Shown here: in pieces, positions 1 to 8,811 of the stretch | Layout: the number at the start of each line of letters is the position of its first letter | How positions within the stretch are numbered: the stretch's first letter is position 1 | NCBI GenBank assembly: GCA_020851035.1 | Contig: JADZDM010000024.1 | Coordinates: 99,647-163,646 of the forward strand | Reading direction: 5' to 3' | Length of the DNA stretch: 64,000 nt | From: Gemmatimonadaceae bacterium | Lineage (GTDB): Bacteria; Gemmatimonadota; Gemmatimonadetes; Gemmatimonadales; Gemmatimonadaceae | Notes under the pieces: generated by a model | Database searches by the model: none | What the model was told of the DNA's origin: nothing | The model's input: the letters and a program-made list of their open reading frames with translations, nothing else | Program-made: the position numbers and the translations under genes

Positions 1-1532
<1,532 letters not shown>

Positions 1533-1696
1533 GGGGTGGCGGTCTGGAGGTTGGGACGACACACGGAAAACTACGGGGGGACCGGCGGAACGGTTCCGCT
1601 CAGCCGCGCTGCCCGGCCAGGCAGGGAGCACGGAGGACCTCCCCGGCCTGGCGCGGACCTTCCGCGCCCCCGTCGTGGCGCGGTGCGCGGGGTCGC

Positions 1697-2299
1697 TCAC
1701 AGCCGCGCCAGCAGCATCTGCGTGGCACATCCCAGCGTCACGCCGCTGGCCGCCAGCACGTACCCGCGGCGGTCCGTCAGGCGGCCCACCAGCAGGGCCC
1801 CGATCACCGCCAGCACCACCAGCACGATGACCTGCGCCAGCTCGATGCCGAGGTTGAAGGCCAGCAGCGGCATCACGATCGACTCCTCGTCGCCCAGCAG
1901 CCCCCGCAGCACCGACGAGAATCCGAGCCCGTGAATCAGGCCGAAGGTCAGCGCCATGGTGTAGCGGGGCCAGAGCCGGCCGGCGGTGTCGGTCGCCGGA
2001 GGGTCGTTGGCACGCCGGCCACGCCGCCAGGTCCAGAGGTTCACGACACTGGTGACCACGATGGTGCCCGGGATCAGCGCCTCCACGACACGCGTGTCGG
2101 GATGCACCAGGTTCAGCGTGGCCAGCGCCAGCGTGAGCGAGTGCCCGATGGTGAACGCGGTGATCAGGACGAGGAGCTGGCGCCATCCTCCGAGCTCGTG
2201 CGCGAGCGCGAGGGTGGCCAGGAAGAGCAGGTGGTCGGCCGCCTCAGGGGTGAGGATGTGGTGCAGGCCGAGCGCGAGGAAGCTGCCGAAGGACGACAT
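1697..2299 (-). CDS. HupE/UreJ-family membrane protein
   Basis: This is a 200-residue polytopic membrane protein of the HupE/UreJ_2 family. It has the typical N-terminal block LGLHHILTPEAADHLLFL and about six hydrophobic segments, including AFTIGHSLTLALA and FGLIHGLGFSSVL, with conserved His residues. Relatives are found beside nickel/cobalt enzymes and are suspected metal or small-solute transporters, but no hydrogenase or urease gene is visible here, so the substrate is open. I chose the ATG at 2299; an upstream in-frame start would add a very Arg-rich extension with no family support. It follows the M1 gene's upstream region on the same strand but with over 150 bp between them. Confidence 0.8.
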   Translation of the reverse strand: MSSFGSFLALGLHHILTPEAADHLLFLATLALAHELGGWRQLLVLITAFTIGHSLTLALATLNLVHPDTRVVEALIPGTIVVTSVVNLWTWRRGRRANDPPATDTAGRLWPRYTMALTFGLIHGLGFSSVLRGLLGDEESIVMPLLAFNLGIELAQVIVLVVLAVIGALLVGRLTDRRGYVLAASGVTLGCATQMLLARL

Positions 2300-2348
2300 C
2301 GGGAAGGCTGAGGACGGTCGCGCCCGCGACCGTCGCGTCGCGCGCGAC

Positions 2349-3686
2349 CTAAGGTCGCTCTTTCGCCGTCCGCTGGGCAGCACCCTCGCCCGACGCGCTG
2401 CCGCTGCCACCGGTGCTGGTGTTCACGGCTGTGCCGCCGCCGGCCGCCGCTGCACCGCTGTAGCCCACGCTCCCGACGCTGCTGCCCACCGATTGCACCG
2501 GCCGCGCCGTCCGTCCGTCTCCGTCGACGGCCCCCTGCGAGTAGCCTCTGCCATTCACGACCCGGCTGGGCGGCGAGGCGGAGGCCGGCGGATTGGCGTT
2601 CGGTGTGCCACCGCCCACCCAGGTGTCCGGATAGACGACGTACGCCTGCCGGTATTGCGAGAGGTTGTAGCAGTAGCTGTCGTTCCACCCGCCCCACGCC
2701 GAGCCGTAGCTGCCGTACCCGAGGTAACACGAGTAACTCGGCGAGCACGACGCGCTCATGTACATGCCGCCGTAGCCGCCGCACCCGAATGTGCCGAGCC
2801 CCGCGAGCATTGCCGCGTTGGCGACGGCCCGCTCGCGCGCAGGCTGGCGCAGGGCGACCCGCTCGCGGACCACCGGCTCACCGCGCGGGGAGAGCGTGAA
2901 TGTGCCGGGGCTGGAAACGGCAATCATCATGTCGAGCACCCGCTCCGGCACGCCCGCGGCGCGCAGGCTCCGCAGGTCGCGCGCGCCGAAGAGCACCTTC
3001 TGCCCGTGGCCGGCAATCCACGCCTCCACCAGCGCCGGGTCCAGCAACTGCGTGGCGTCCAGCACGTCGCCGGCGGTGAGCGACGCGAGTGCGGTGGAGC
3101 GCGCCGTGCGGACGACGGAGCCGTCGGGGTTCGGCACGCGGCGCAAGACGGCGGCGGACACGGCGCGCGTGTCCGCCGCCAGCCGGTGCTCGATGATGCG
3201 CACCGCGGTGGTCCCCCGCCGCTTCATCGCCTGCACCCGCACGAACGACCCTTCGGTGCGCATCGTGAAGACCGACGTGGACTGCTGCGTGACGCTGTCG
3301 GCGCAGGTGAACTCCGTGCGCACCTGGAAGGAGCGCTCGTTCAGCAACCACCCGGTGACCTGGGTGCCGGTGCACCCATCGCGCTCGAGCGCCACGGGCC
3401 GTCCGGTGAGGTCGAAGCGCTCGCGCATGGTGGCGGAATCACCGGCGACCGTCATCAGGTCGACGATGCGCGGGTCATCGGTCGAGAGCAGGCAGGTCAT
3501 CGGCCCGCGCAGCCCGTCCACCGTCGTCTCCCAGCAGCCCAGGTATGGCAGCCAGTGGGCATCGACCGTGATGGCAGGCGCCGCAGCGGTGTCGGGGGCC
3601 TGCGCACCGAGACTCGCCGCGGTGCCGGCCACGATCAGGCCGAGTGCGGCGCACGTCCGGCGGTGCGCCGTCAGTGCGCGCGGCAT
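2349..3686 (-). CDS. Secreted protein of unknown function, tandem paralogue of the next gene
   Basis: This is a 445-residue exported protein with a signal peptide (ALGLIVAGTAASLGAQ). The N-terminal part (about residues 40-200) has conserved Cys residues in LGCWET, MTCLLS and RDGCTG. A middle helical segment reads LVEAWIAGHGQKVLFGARDL and continues into RSLRAAGVPERVLDMMIAVS. A Gly/Tyr/Ser/Cys-rich region follows, and the C-terminus ends in AQRTAKERP after the block RVVNGRGYSQG. The whole layout repeats that of the upstream gene, including the last block, so this looks like a tandem duplication. The ATG at 3686 shares one base with the upstream TGA (TGATG); a GTG one codon earlier is possible. 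No enzyme motif was recognised. The tail resembles low-complexity surface or wall-associated regions. Confidence 0.75.
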   Translation of the reverse strand: MPRALTAHRRTCAALGLIVAGTAASLGAQAPDTAAAPAITVDAHWLPYLGCWETTVDGLRGPMTCLLSTDDPRIVDLMTVAGDSATMRERFDLTGRPVALERDGCTGTQVTGWLLNERSFQVRTEFTCADSVTQQSTSVFTMRTEGSFVRVQAMKRRGTTAVRIIEHRLAADTRAVSAAVLRRVPNPDGSVVRTARSTALASLTAGDVLDATQLLDPALVEAWIAGHGQKVLFGARDLRSLRAAGVPERVLDMMIAVSSPGTFTLSPRGEPVVRERVALRQPARERAVANAAMLAGLGTFGCGGYGGMYMSASCSPSYSCYLGYGSYGSAWGGWNDSYCYNLSQYRQAYVVYPDTWVGGGTPNANPPASASPPSRVVNGRGYSQGAVDGDGRTARPVQSVGSSVGSVGYSGAAAAGGGTAVNTSTGGSGSASGEGAAQRTAKERP

Positions 3687-4945
3687 CACGGCCTCGGCTT
3701 CGCGGTGCGCTGCGCACCGCCGCCACTCGTGCTGCTCCCGCCCGACGACGATGACCCGGAGCCAGATCCCACGCTGGTGGAGGTGCCGCCGCCGCCGCCC
3801 GAGGGCGTCGCCCGGCGGCCGTCATTCGACGCGCCGCCCTGCGAATAGCCGGCCCCGTTCACCACCCGGCCCGGTCGCGGAGCCGGACCCGTCGGCGTGG
3901 GCTGCGTGATGATCACCACCGGTCCGCCGCCGCCATAGGCCCAGCCGGAGTTCTGGCAGCTGAAGACCGAGATGCACGCCGCGTATGGATTGAGCCAGTT
4001 GCCGTACAGGCCGCCGGCGTAGCCGTAACCATAGCCGTACCCGTAGCCATACGTCCCGCCCCCGACATACGGCGACCCGAGCATCGGGTCGTAGCCCCAC
4101 GGCACCTGGCCACCGGCGACCACGCGGGGGTCCGCGGTGGCCGTCCGAACGGCGGGAGAACCGCCGCGTGCCAGGGTGAACACCTGCGGATTGGACAGCG
4201 CCACCATCACGTCGATCACGCCCGGTGCCACGCCCGCATCACGCAGCCGGCGCAGGTCCGTCGCCGCGAGGTCGAAGCGCTGGCCGCGATCCGCGATCCA
4301 CGCCTCCACCACCGGCGAATCCACCTGCTTCACCGCCTCGGCCACGTCGGCGGCGGTCACCGGCGCCGCCGCTTCCACGCGCGCGGCGTATGTCCGCAGC
4401 TCCGTGGCCGGCGGCATGCGGTCCAGCATCGCCTGCGGCACGTCAGCCCCTGGCGCCACCGACGCGAAGTTGATCACGCGAACGCCCGAGCCGCCGCGCG
4501 TCTTCACCGCCTCGATGCGCGCGAAGCCGGCGTTGTGCGACATGGCGTAGAGGCTGCTCGTCTTCTGCACCGGCCCGCCGCCACAGGTGAGCTCGGACTG
4601 CACGAACAGGCGCCGCTCATCGCGCGACCAGGTGCCGCGTTCCCATCCGGTGCAGCCGTCACGCGTGCGCGTGACCTGCCGCCCGCTGGCATCGATCAGC
4701 AGGCTCGTGACCACCGAGTCGGCGCCGATGCTGCGCAGCTCGACGACCTGCGGGTCTTCCGTGCCGAGGATGCAGACGCCCGGGCCGGCGAGGCCACCCG
4801 TGTGCGTGCTCCAGCAGCCGACGAAGGGACGCCAGCGCTCGTCGAGGCGCACGCCCGGGTCCTTCTGGGCAAGGGCCGGCGTGGCGAGCAGCAGGCCGAA
4901 CGCGGCGGTGCAGAGCGCGCCGGTGGTGCGTGTGGTGACGGTCAT
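3686..4945 (-). CDS. Secreted protein of unknown function, first of a tandem paralogous pair
   Basis: This is a 419-residue exported protein with a clear signal peptide (GLLLATPALAQ). An N-terminal domain contains VGCWSTHTGG, VCILGTEDPQ and RDGCTGWERG. A helical segment follows (VVEAWIADRGQRFDLAATDL, then RRLRDAGVAPGVIDVMVALS), then a run of GYGYGYGYG and a Ser/Gly-rich tail ending AQRTAKPRP. The stop codon overlaps the start of the paralogue downstream, so the two are translationally coupled. The helical segment VxEAWIAxxGQ...LRxLRxAGVxxxVxDxMxA is shared by both copies and is the best candidate for a conserved functional unit. Function is not recognised; a structural role in the envelope is a guess. 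Confidence 0.75.
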   Translation of the reverse strand: MTVTTRTTGALCTAAFGLLLATPALAQKDPGVRLDERWRPFVGCWSTHTGGLAGPGVCILGTEDPQVVELRSIGADSVVTSLLIDASGRQVTRTRDGCTGWERGTWSRDERRLFVQSELTCGGGPVQKTSSLYAMSHNAGFARIEAVKTRGGSGVRVINFASVAPGADVPQAMLDRMPPATELRTYAARVEAAAPVTAADVAEAVKQVDSPVVEAWIADRGQRFDLAATDLRRLRDAGVAPGVIDVMVALSNPQVFTLARGGSPAVRTATADPRVVAGGQVPWGYDPMLGSPYVGGGTYGYGYGYGYGYAGGLYGNWLNPYAACISVFSCQNSGWAYGGGGPVVIITQPTPTGPAPRPGRVVNGAGYSQGGASNDGRRATPSGGGGGTSTSVGSGSGSSSSGGSSTSGGGAQRTAKPRP

Positions 4946-4957
4946 GGTCGTCCCCTC

Positions 4958-5782
4958 CTACAGGCGCATGGTGAGGCCGAGCGACGCCGAGCCGCCGGAC
5001 AGGTCGATCTTGTCGAAGCCGACGAAGGCGCCACGCGAGGCGTTCATGCTGCCACGCGACGCGGTGTAGCGCAGGTCACCCATCAGCGAGAAGCGGGTGG
5101 TGAGCCGGAGCTCGGTGCCCAGGCTGGCGTAGGCCATCGGGGCCCACCCCGACGCCTTGTACTCGTCGCGGAAGACGTTGAGCGTCTCGAAGTCCACGAA
5201 ATCGCCGGTCTGGCTGAAGGTGTAGCTCATGACGCCCGCGCCGGCGCCCACCCAGGGCGTGATGCGGGACGGGATCCAGGCGAACTTCGAGATCCGCTCG
5301 CCCGGCGCGGTGACGGCGTAGCGCACGCCGAGCGACACCGGGAAGCGCTGCAGGCGGGTGGACTGCTCGATCGGCAGGTCGTTGTTGTCGACGTAGCGCC
5401 GGAACTCGGACGCCACGTCGCGGCTCGAGTTGCCGGCGGTGAGCACGATCTCGGCGCGCTCGCTGAGGCGCACCCCGAGGTCCACCTGGTAGCCGCCGGT
5501 GGCGAAGTCACCCCGGTTCACGGTGAGCTGCTCGGTGACCAGGCCGTAGATGTCGCTGCCGGCGGTGGGGCGCTCGTAGCCGCCGCGCACGGAGAGACTC
5601 AGGATCGGACGGCGGAAGTAGAAGCCGTCACCCACGCTGCCCACGTTCTGGGCCATCAGCGGAATCGGGGCCGCGGCGGCGGCAAGCGCCAGCAGCCAGC
5701 GCAGCCAGGTGCCGGTGCGCGGCTCGGCCGTGCGGGCACGGGCGGCGGAGCGGGGATGGAACCGGGTCGGGGAGGGACGCAT
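4958..5782 (-). CDS. Outer-membrane beta-barrel protein
   Basis: The 274-residue product has a signal peptide (WLLALAAAAAPIPLMAQ) followed by alternating amphipathic strands typical of a small outer-membrane barrel (ILSLSVRGGYERP, YQVDLGVRLSERAEIVLTAG, PVSLGVRYAV, ITPWVGAGAGVMSYTF, ASLGTELRLTTRFSLMGDLRY). It ends with an aromatic/aliphatic terminal strand SASLGLTMRL. The ATG at 5782 has a GGAG ribosome site six bases upstream, which decides it over an ATG 12 codons earlier. It lies 12 bp upstream of the tandem paralogues on the same strand, so the three genes probably form one envelope operon. No ligand can be inferred. Confidence 0.8.
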   Translation of the reverse strand: MRPSPTRFHPRSAARARTAEPRTGTWLRWLLALAAAAAPIPLMAQNVGSVGDGFYFRRPILSLSVRGGYERPTAGSDIYGLVTEQLTVNRGDFATGGYQVDLGVRLSERAEIVLTAGNSSRDVASEFRRYVDNNDLPIEQSTRLQRFPVSLGVRYAVTAPGERISKFAWIPSRITPWVGAGAGVMSYTFSQTGDFVDFETLNVFRDEYKASGWAPMAYASLGTELRLTTRFSLMGDLRYTASRGSMNASRGAFVGFDKIDLSGGSASLGLTMRL

Positions 5783-5824
5783 GGGGCGCTCCGGGGCTGG
5801 GCTTGGCGGGAAGACCACCAGAAT

Positions 5825-5843
5825 GGTATCAGCTGAGTACCAG
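5825..5843. promoter_or_regulatory. Imperfect palindrome upstream of the beta-barrel operon
   Basis: The 19-nt sequence TGGTATCAGCTGAGTACCA has arms TGGTA/TACCA around a palindromic TCAGCTGA core, and a second CAGCTGA lies near 5875. It sits 43-61 bp upstream of the barrel gene's ATG, where a regulator could bind. No -10/-35 pair is convincing here. The regulator is unknown. Confidence 0.35.
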
Positions 5844-5908
5844 TGTCGGAGTCTGCAGTTCCGTCAGCTGAGGATGCTGCCCAAGCCGGGCCGGCACCAG
5901 CCCCCTCC

Positions 5909-6121
5909 TCACCCCGCCGGCGGTGTGCCCGAGGGCCCGGCGTCGCCGGCCGCGGGCGCGTCGCCCGGCGCGGCGGGGAGGCGGCCATCCCGCTGCAACG
6001 CCCGGCGCAGGACGAACTCGATCTGGCCGTTCAGGCTGCGCAGGTCCGCGTTCGCCCAGCGCTGCATGGACTCCAGCAGCGCCGGGTCGACGCGCAACAG
6101 GAATGACTTCCGCTCCGCCAA
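5909..6121 (-). CDS. Arc-type ribbon-helix-helix DNA-binding protein
   Basis: This is a 70-residue protein with the N-terminal pattern KSFLLRVDPALLESMQRWAN, running on into ADLRSLNGQIEFVLRRAL. That is the beta-strand, helix, helix of Arc-family repressors, with the Gly/Asn-Gln turn before the second helix. A Pro/Ala-rich tail of about 20 residues follows. The start is TTG at 6121, nine bases after the stop of the SPFH gene, so the pair is co-transcribed. The combination of an SPFH/band-7 gene followed by a small Arc-like gene recurs in bacteria and suggests that this protein regulates or partners the SPFH protein. The palindrome at 7037-7051 in front of the operon is a plausible site for it (inference). 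Confidence 0.75.
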   Translation of the reverse strand: MAERKSFLLRVDPALLESMQRWANADLRSLNGQIEFVLRRALQRDGRLPAAPGDAPAAGDAGPSGTPPAG

Positions 6122-6130
6122 CGGTCCGGC

Positions 6131-7000
6131 CTACTGGTAGATCGTGCCGGTGTTCAGCACCGGCTGCGCACTCCGCTCACCGCAGAGCACCACCAGCAGG
6201 TTGCTGATCATGGCGGCCCGGCGCTCGCCGTCGAGCGTCGCCATGCCGCGTTCCTCGACCATCTGCAGCGCCATGTCCACCATGCCCACGGCGCCCTCCA
6301 CGATCTTGGTGCGGGCGGCGATCATCGCCGAGGCCTGCTGGCGCTGCAGCATCACTCCCGCGATCTCCGGGGCGTAGGCCAGGTGGCTCACCCGGCTCTC
6401 GATCACTTCCACGCCGGCCTTCGCGAACCGCTCCGTGAGCTGGATGCTCAGCTCGTTCGCGATCTCGTCGGGATTCACCGAGAGGGAGACCTCCCCCTCG
6501 GCGTGGGCATCGTACGGGTACTTCGTGGCCAGTGCACGCAGCGCACTCTCGCTCTGCGTCATCACGTACGTCTCCACGTTCTCCACCTCGAACAGCGCCT
6601 CGGCGCTGTCGATCACGCGCCAGACCACGATCGCCGCGATCTCGACCGGGTTGGAGTGCTTGTCGTTCACCTTCAGGCGCGTGGTCTCGAAGTTCCGCGC
6701 GCGCAGCGTGATCCGCTTCTTGGTGAAGAACGGGTTCGCGAAGAAGAGCCCCTGCTGGCGCACCGTGCCCTTGTAGGTGCCGAAGAGCTGCAGGACCTTG
6801 GCCTCGTTCGGCTCCACCGTGAACAGGCCGGCAGACAGGAAGAGACAGGCCAGGATCAGGACCGCGCCGCCGGCGAGCGTGGAAAACGACCGCCCGCTGA
6901 TGCCGGCATAGATGAAGTACGCCCCGATGGCCATGCCGGCGAGCAGGGCGAACAGCATGGGGAGGCCAGGGGCGGCCTTGCGGAGGAATTCACGTGTCAT
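6131..7000 (-). CDS. SPFH/band-7 domain membrane protein
   Basis: This 289-residue protein has two N-terminal membrane segments ([20 protein letters not shown] and [20 protein letters not shown]), followed by an SPFH (stomatin/prohibitin/flotillin/HflK-C) domain. Recognisable blocks are [43 protein letters not shown] and [20 protein letters not shown], then the helical [20 protein letters not shown]. Such proteins form ring-like membrane scaffolds, often around proteases or microdomains. The family's usual length is about 280-300, so the gene looks complete. It begins with ATG at 7000 and leads into the small Arc-like gene. Confidence 0.88.
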   Translation of the reverse strand: MTREFLRKAAPGLPMLFALLAGMAIGAYFIYAGISGRSFSTLAGGAVLILACLFLSAGLFTVEPNEAKVLQLFGTYKGTVRQQGLFFANPFFTKKRITLRARNFETTRLKVNDKHSNPVEIAAIVVWRVIDSAEALFEVENVETYVMTQSESALRALATKYPYDAHAEGEVSLSVNPDEIANELSIQLTERFAKAGVEVIESRVSHLAYAPEIAGVMLQRQQASAMIAARTKIVEGAVGMVDMALQMVEERGMATLDGERRAAMISNLLVVLCGERSAQPVLNTGTIYQ

Positions 7001-7036
7001 GGGAGTTCTCGACCTGGGTGAAGTGACATCGATATG

Positions 7037-7051
7037 ATATCACCGTGATAT
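7037..7051. promoter_or_regulatory. 15-nt perfect palindrome in the SPFH operon promoter
   Basis: ATATCACCGTGATAT is a perfect inverted repeat (7-1-7), 37-51 bp upstream of the SPFH ATG, in an AT-rich island (GATATGATATCACCGTGATA) that stands out from the GC-rich surroundings. On the minus strand the same island contains -10-like hexamers (CATATC, TATCAT), so a bound protein would block the promoter. The downstream Arc-like protein is the natural candidate regulator. Confidence 0.5.
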
Positions 7052-7197
7052 ACGATCGTCGACCCCCCTGGTTTCAGCCGACACCGACCGTGGTGGCGAC
7101 AGGCATGACGCACGAAGGGGGAGCGGCCACCGGCCGTCCCCCTCTCGCCACCCCATTGGCCGGACCCCGGACCGACGCCCGCGCGCCTGGACGAGGA

Positions 7198-7626
7198 TCA
7201 GTCCTGGTCGGGTCGGAGCAACCCGTTGACCAGCAGGTCCTCCTTGAGCACCGGCCCCGGCAGGGTGGGGCGCCGGAAATACCACCACTGCCACTCGGGT
7301 CGCCACGCGTTCGTCTGGGCGATGGCCTCGCCCCAGAGGCAGGGGGAGGGCTCGGTGATGGCGTGGAAGCGCTCGTCGGCTTCGTCGAGGCGCGTCGAGG
7401 CGGCGCGCCGCTCCCGGGTGCCGGTGGCGGCGAGTGCGCCGGCGAGGATGTCGCGGAGGTCCATGTCGTTCAGCCACTCGTCCAGCGACATGTCGCGCCC
7501 GCGCTCGGCCTGGGCGACGATCGCCGACCACTGCTCCAGCAGCCCCACCAGCCCGCGACGCACCACCAGCGGCGCGCAGCCGCGGCTGACCAGGTACGTG
7601 TGCACCGCTTCACGTTCGGTGGTCAT
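7198..7626 (-). CDS. Hypothetical protein, possible immunity partner of the upstream toxin-like protein
   Basis: This 142-residue soluble protein has no signal peptide and no membrane segment. It is predominantly helical at the N-terminus (EREAVHTYLVSRGCAPLVVR), contains an acidic central part (MSLDEWLNDMDLRDILAGAL) and an aromatic-rich end (WRPEWQWWYFRRP). Its ATG overlaps the stop codon of the upstream CdiA-tRNase-like gene as ATGA, so the two are translated in step. A small, cytosolic, cotranslated protein directly behind a toxin-like domain is the usual arrangement for an immunity protein. I did not recognise the family, so that role is inferred from position only. Confidence 0.6.
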   Translation of the reverse strand: MTTEREAVHTYLVSRGCAPLVVRRGLVGLLEQWSAIVAQAERGRDMSLDEWLNDMDLRDILAGALAATGTRERRAASTRLDEADERFHAITEPSPCLWGEAIAQTNAWRPEWQWWYFRRPTLPGPVLKEDLLVNGLLRPDQD

Positions 7627-8147
7627 GGTCCACCCCCCGGCGTGCGTGAGGCCTGCCGCCGGAAATAGGACTCGCCGTCGTTCGGCCGGAAGAACGTGCG
7701 GATCGTGCGGTCGCGATTGAACGCCAGGAAGGCCCCGCTCTCGCGATCGAAGCGGGTCACGACACCGTCGGCACGCCGGGCCTCGAGCACGGTGGCGCCG
7801 GTTGCCGCATCCCGCAGTGACTGCGCCGCACGCAGGTAGCCGGCCATGTCCAGCCCCGGGAACTCGGCACCGTGCTTCTCGAAGTGCTCCACCAGGTGCC
7901 GCCGGTTGGTGAAGCCCGGCCCGCCACCGACAGCCGCGGCACCGGCCGACGGTTCGCGTGCGGCATCGGCATCCCGCGCGGCCTGGCCTGCCGGTGCGGC
8001 GCGGGGCGTCGCCGGTGCGGCAGCCGGCGCCGTGCTGGCCGGCGCACGCTGCGGGGCACGCGACCGCGACGAGAAGATCGCGGCGAGGATCGCGAGGATC
8101 ACGGCGACCGGAAGGCCGGCCCGGGTGCGTCGGCGCGGACGGTTCAT
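7623..8147 (-). CDS. Membrane-tethered protein with a C-terminal CdiA-tRNase-like (BECR-type) domain
   Basis: This is a 174-residue protein with a basic N-terminus (MNRPRRRTRAG), one membrane segment at about residues 12-25 and an Ala/Pro-rich linker to residue 77. The compact C-terminal domain (about 80-165) contains H84, H88, K91 and H92 in HLVEHFEKHG, then MAGYLRAAQSLRD, ADGVVTRFDRESGAFLAF and RTIRTFFRPNDGESY. The series H..HF.KHG - Y..A - R.DG....D...G.F - I.T.F.P....Y is what I know from the CdiA C-terminal tRNase/barnase-EndoU-colicin-RelE-like domains of polymorphic toxins. The start is the ATG at 8147; an upstream ATG would extend it by 26 residues ahead of the membrane segment. Toxicity is inferred, not shown. 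Confidence 0.65.
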   Translation of the reverse strand: MNRPRRRTRAGLPVAVILAILAAIFSSRSRAPQRAPASTAPAAAPATPRAAPAGQAARDADAAREPSAGAAAVGGGPGFTNRRHLVEHFEKHGAEFPGLDMAGYLRAAQSLRDAATGATVLEARRADGVVTRFDRESGAFLAFNRDRTIRTFFRPNDGESYFRRQASRTPGGGP

Positions 8148-8314
8148 GCGCAGGAGCAGGGGGAAGGCACCGCGGCGGGAGAGCGGCGCGTGCACGACCT
8201 TCGCCTCGATTCCAGCATCCCGCAAGCGTGCGCGGCGTGGTGCCGGAATGTCATGCGTGCCGGCACGCGAGATTCAACGGTCGTCCGTCGCGCGCGGGTC
8301 GCGGGACGCGACGA

Positions 8315-8710
8315 TCAGCGGCGGCGGAAGTGCTGGCCGGCGTCCCAGGTCGTGCTGTCGAACTGCACCAGGCCAAGCGTGCCGCCGCGCACCGCGAGCA
8401 GGATGGAGGTGGCGCGGGCCGCCGTTCCCTCGGTGCGGACCACCACCCGCAGCAGCGAGTCGGCGCCGTCCCAGGTGCCACGTTCCACGAGGCTGTCACG
8501 GCCGGGCGTCACGCGCACCAGCTCGGCCATGCCGTCCTCGCGGATCAGCAGCCGGGCCAGTCGCGCACTGCCTCCGGCACCGGACACGCTGTCACTCTCC
8601 CAGCGTCCCACCACCGCGCTGTCCTGGACGCGGGCCTTCTTGTCCCGCTGGCTGCAGGCGGTGACGGACAGGATGGCGATGCAGAGGAGGGTGGCGTGGC
8701 GTGGGCGCAT
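8315..8710 (-). CDS. Small lipoprotein of unknown function
   Basis: The 131-residue product has a lipoprotein signal peptide with lipobox SVTAC (Cys19), followed by QRDKKARVQDSAVVGRWESD. A beta-rich domain follows with repeated patterns GRWESD, GMAELVRVT, GTWDGADSLLRVVVR and GTLGLVQFDSTTWDAG. This looks like the small lipocalin-type or copper-resistance-like lipoproteins that carry a GxW motif, but no family can be named with confidence. It is divergent from the M28 peptidase, with about 100 bp between them that must hold both promoters. Confidence 0.7.
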   Translation of the reverse strand: MRPRHATLLCIAILSVTACSQRDKKARVQDSAVVGRWESDSVSGAGGSARLARLLIREDGMAELVRVTPGRDSLVERGTWDGADSLLRVVVRTEGTAARATSILLAVRGGTLGLVQFDSTTWDAGQHFRRR

Positions 8711-8811
8711 GGGGACAATCTCGCACCGGCCGGCACCGCATCACAGCGCCGCTCCCGGGATCCCGCCCGCCACTGCTGGCGTGGCCCGGCGTTCGGGCGT
8801 AGCGTGCCCGC

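Noticed and set aside
1986..3848. A 620-codon plus-strand open frame
   Set aside because: Antisense to the two secreted paralogues and the HupE gene; no recognisable domain.
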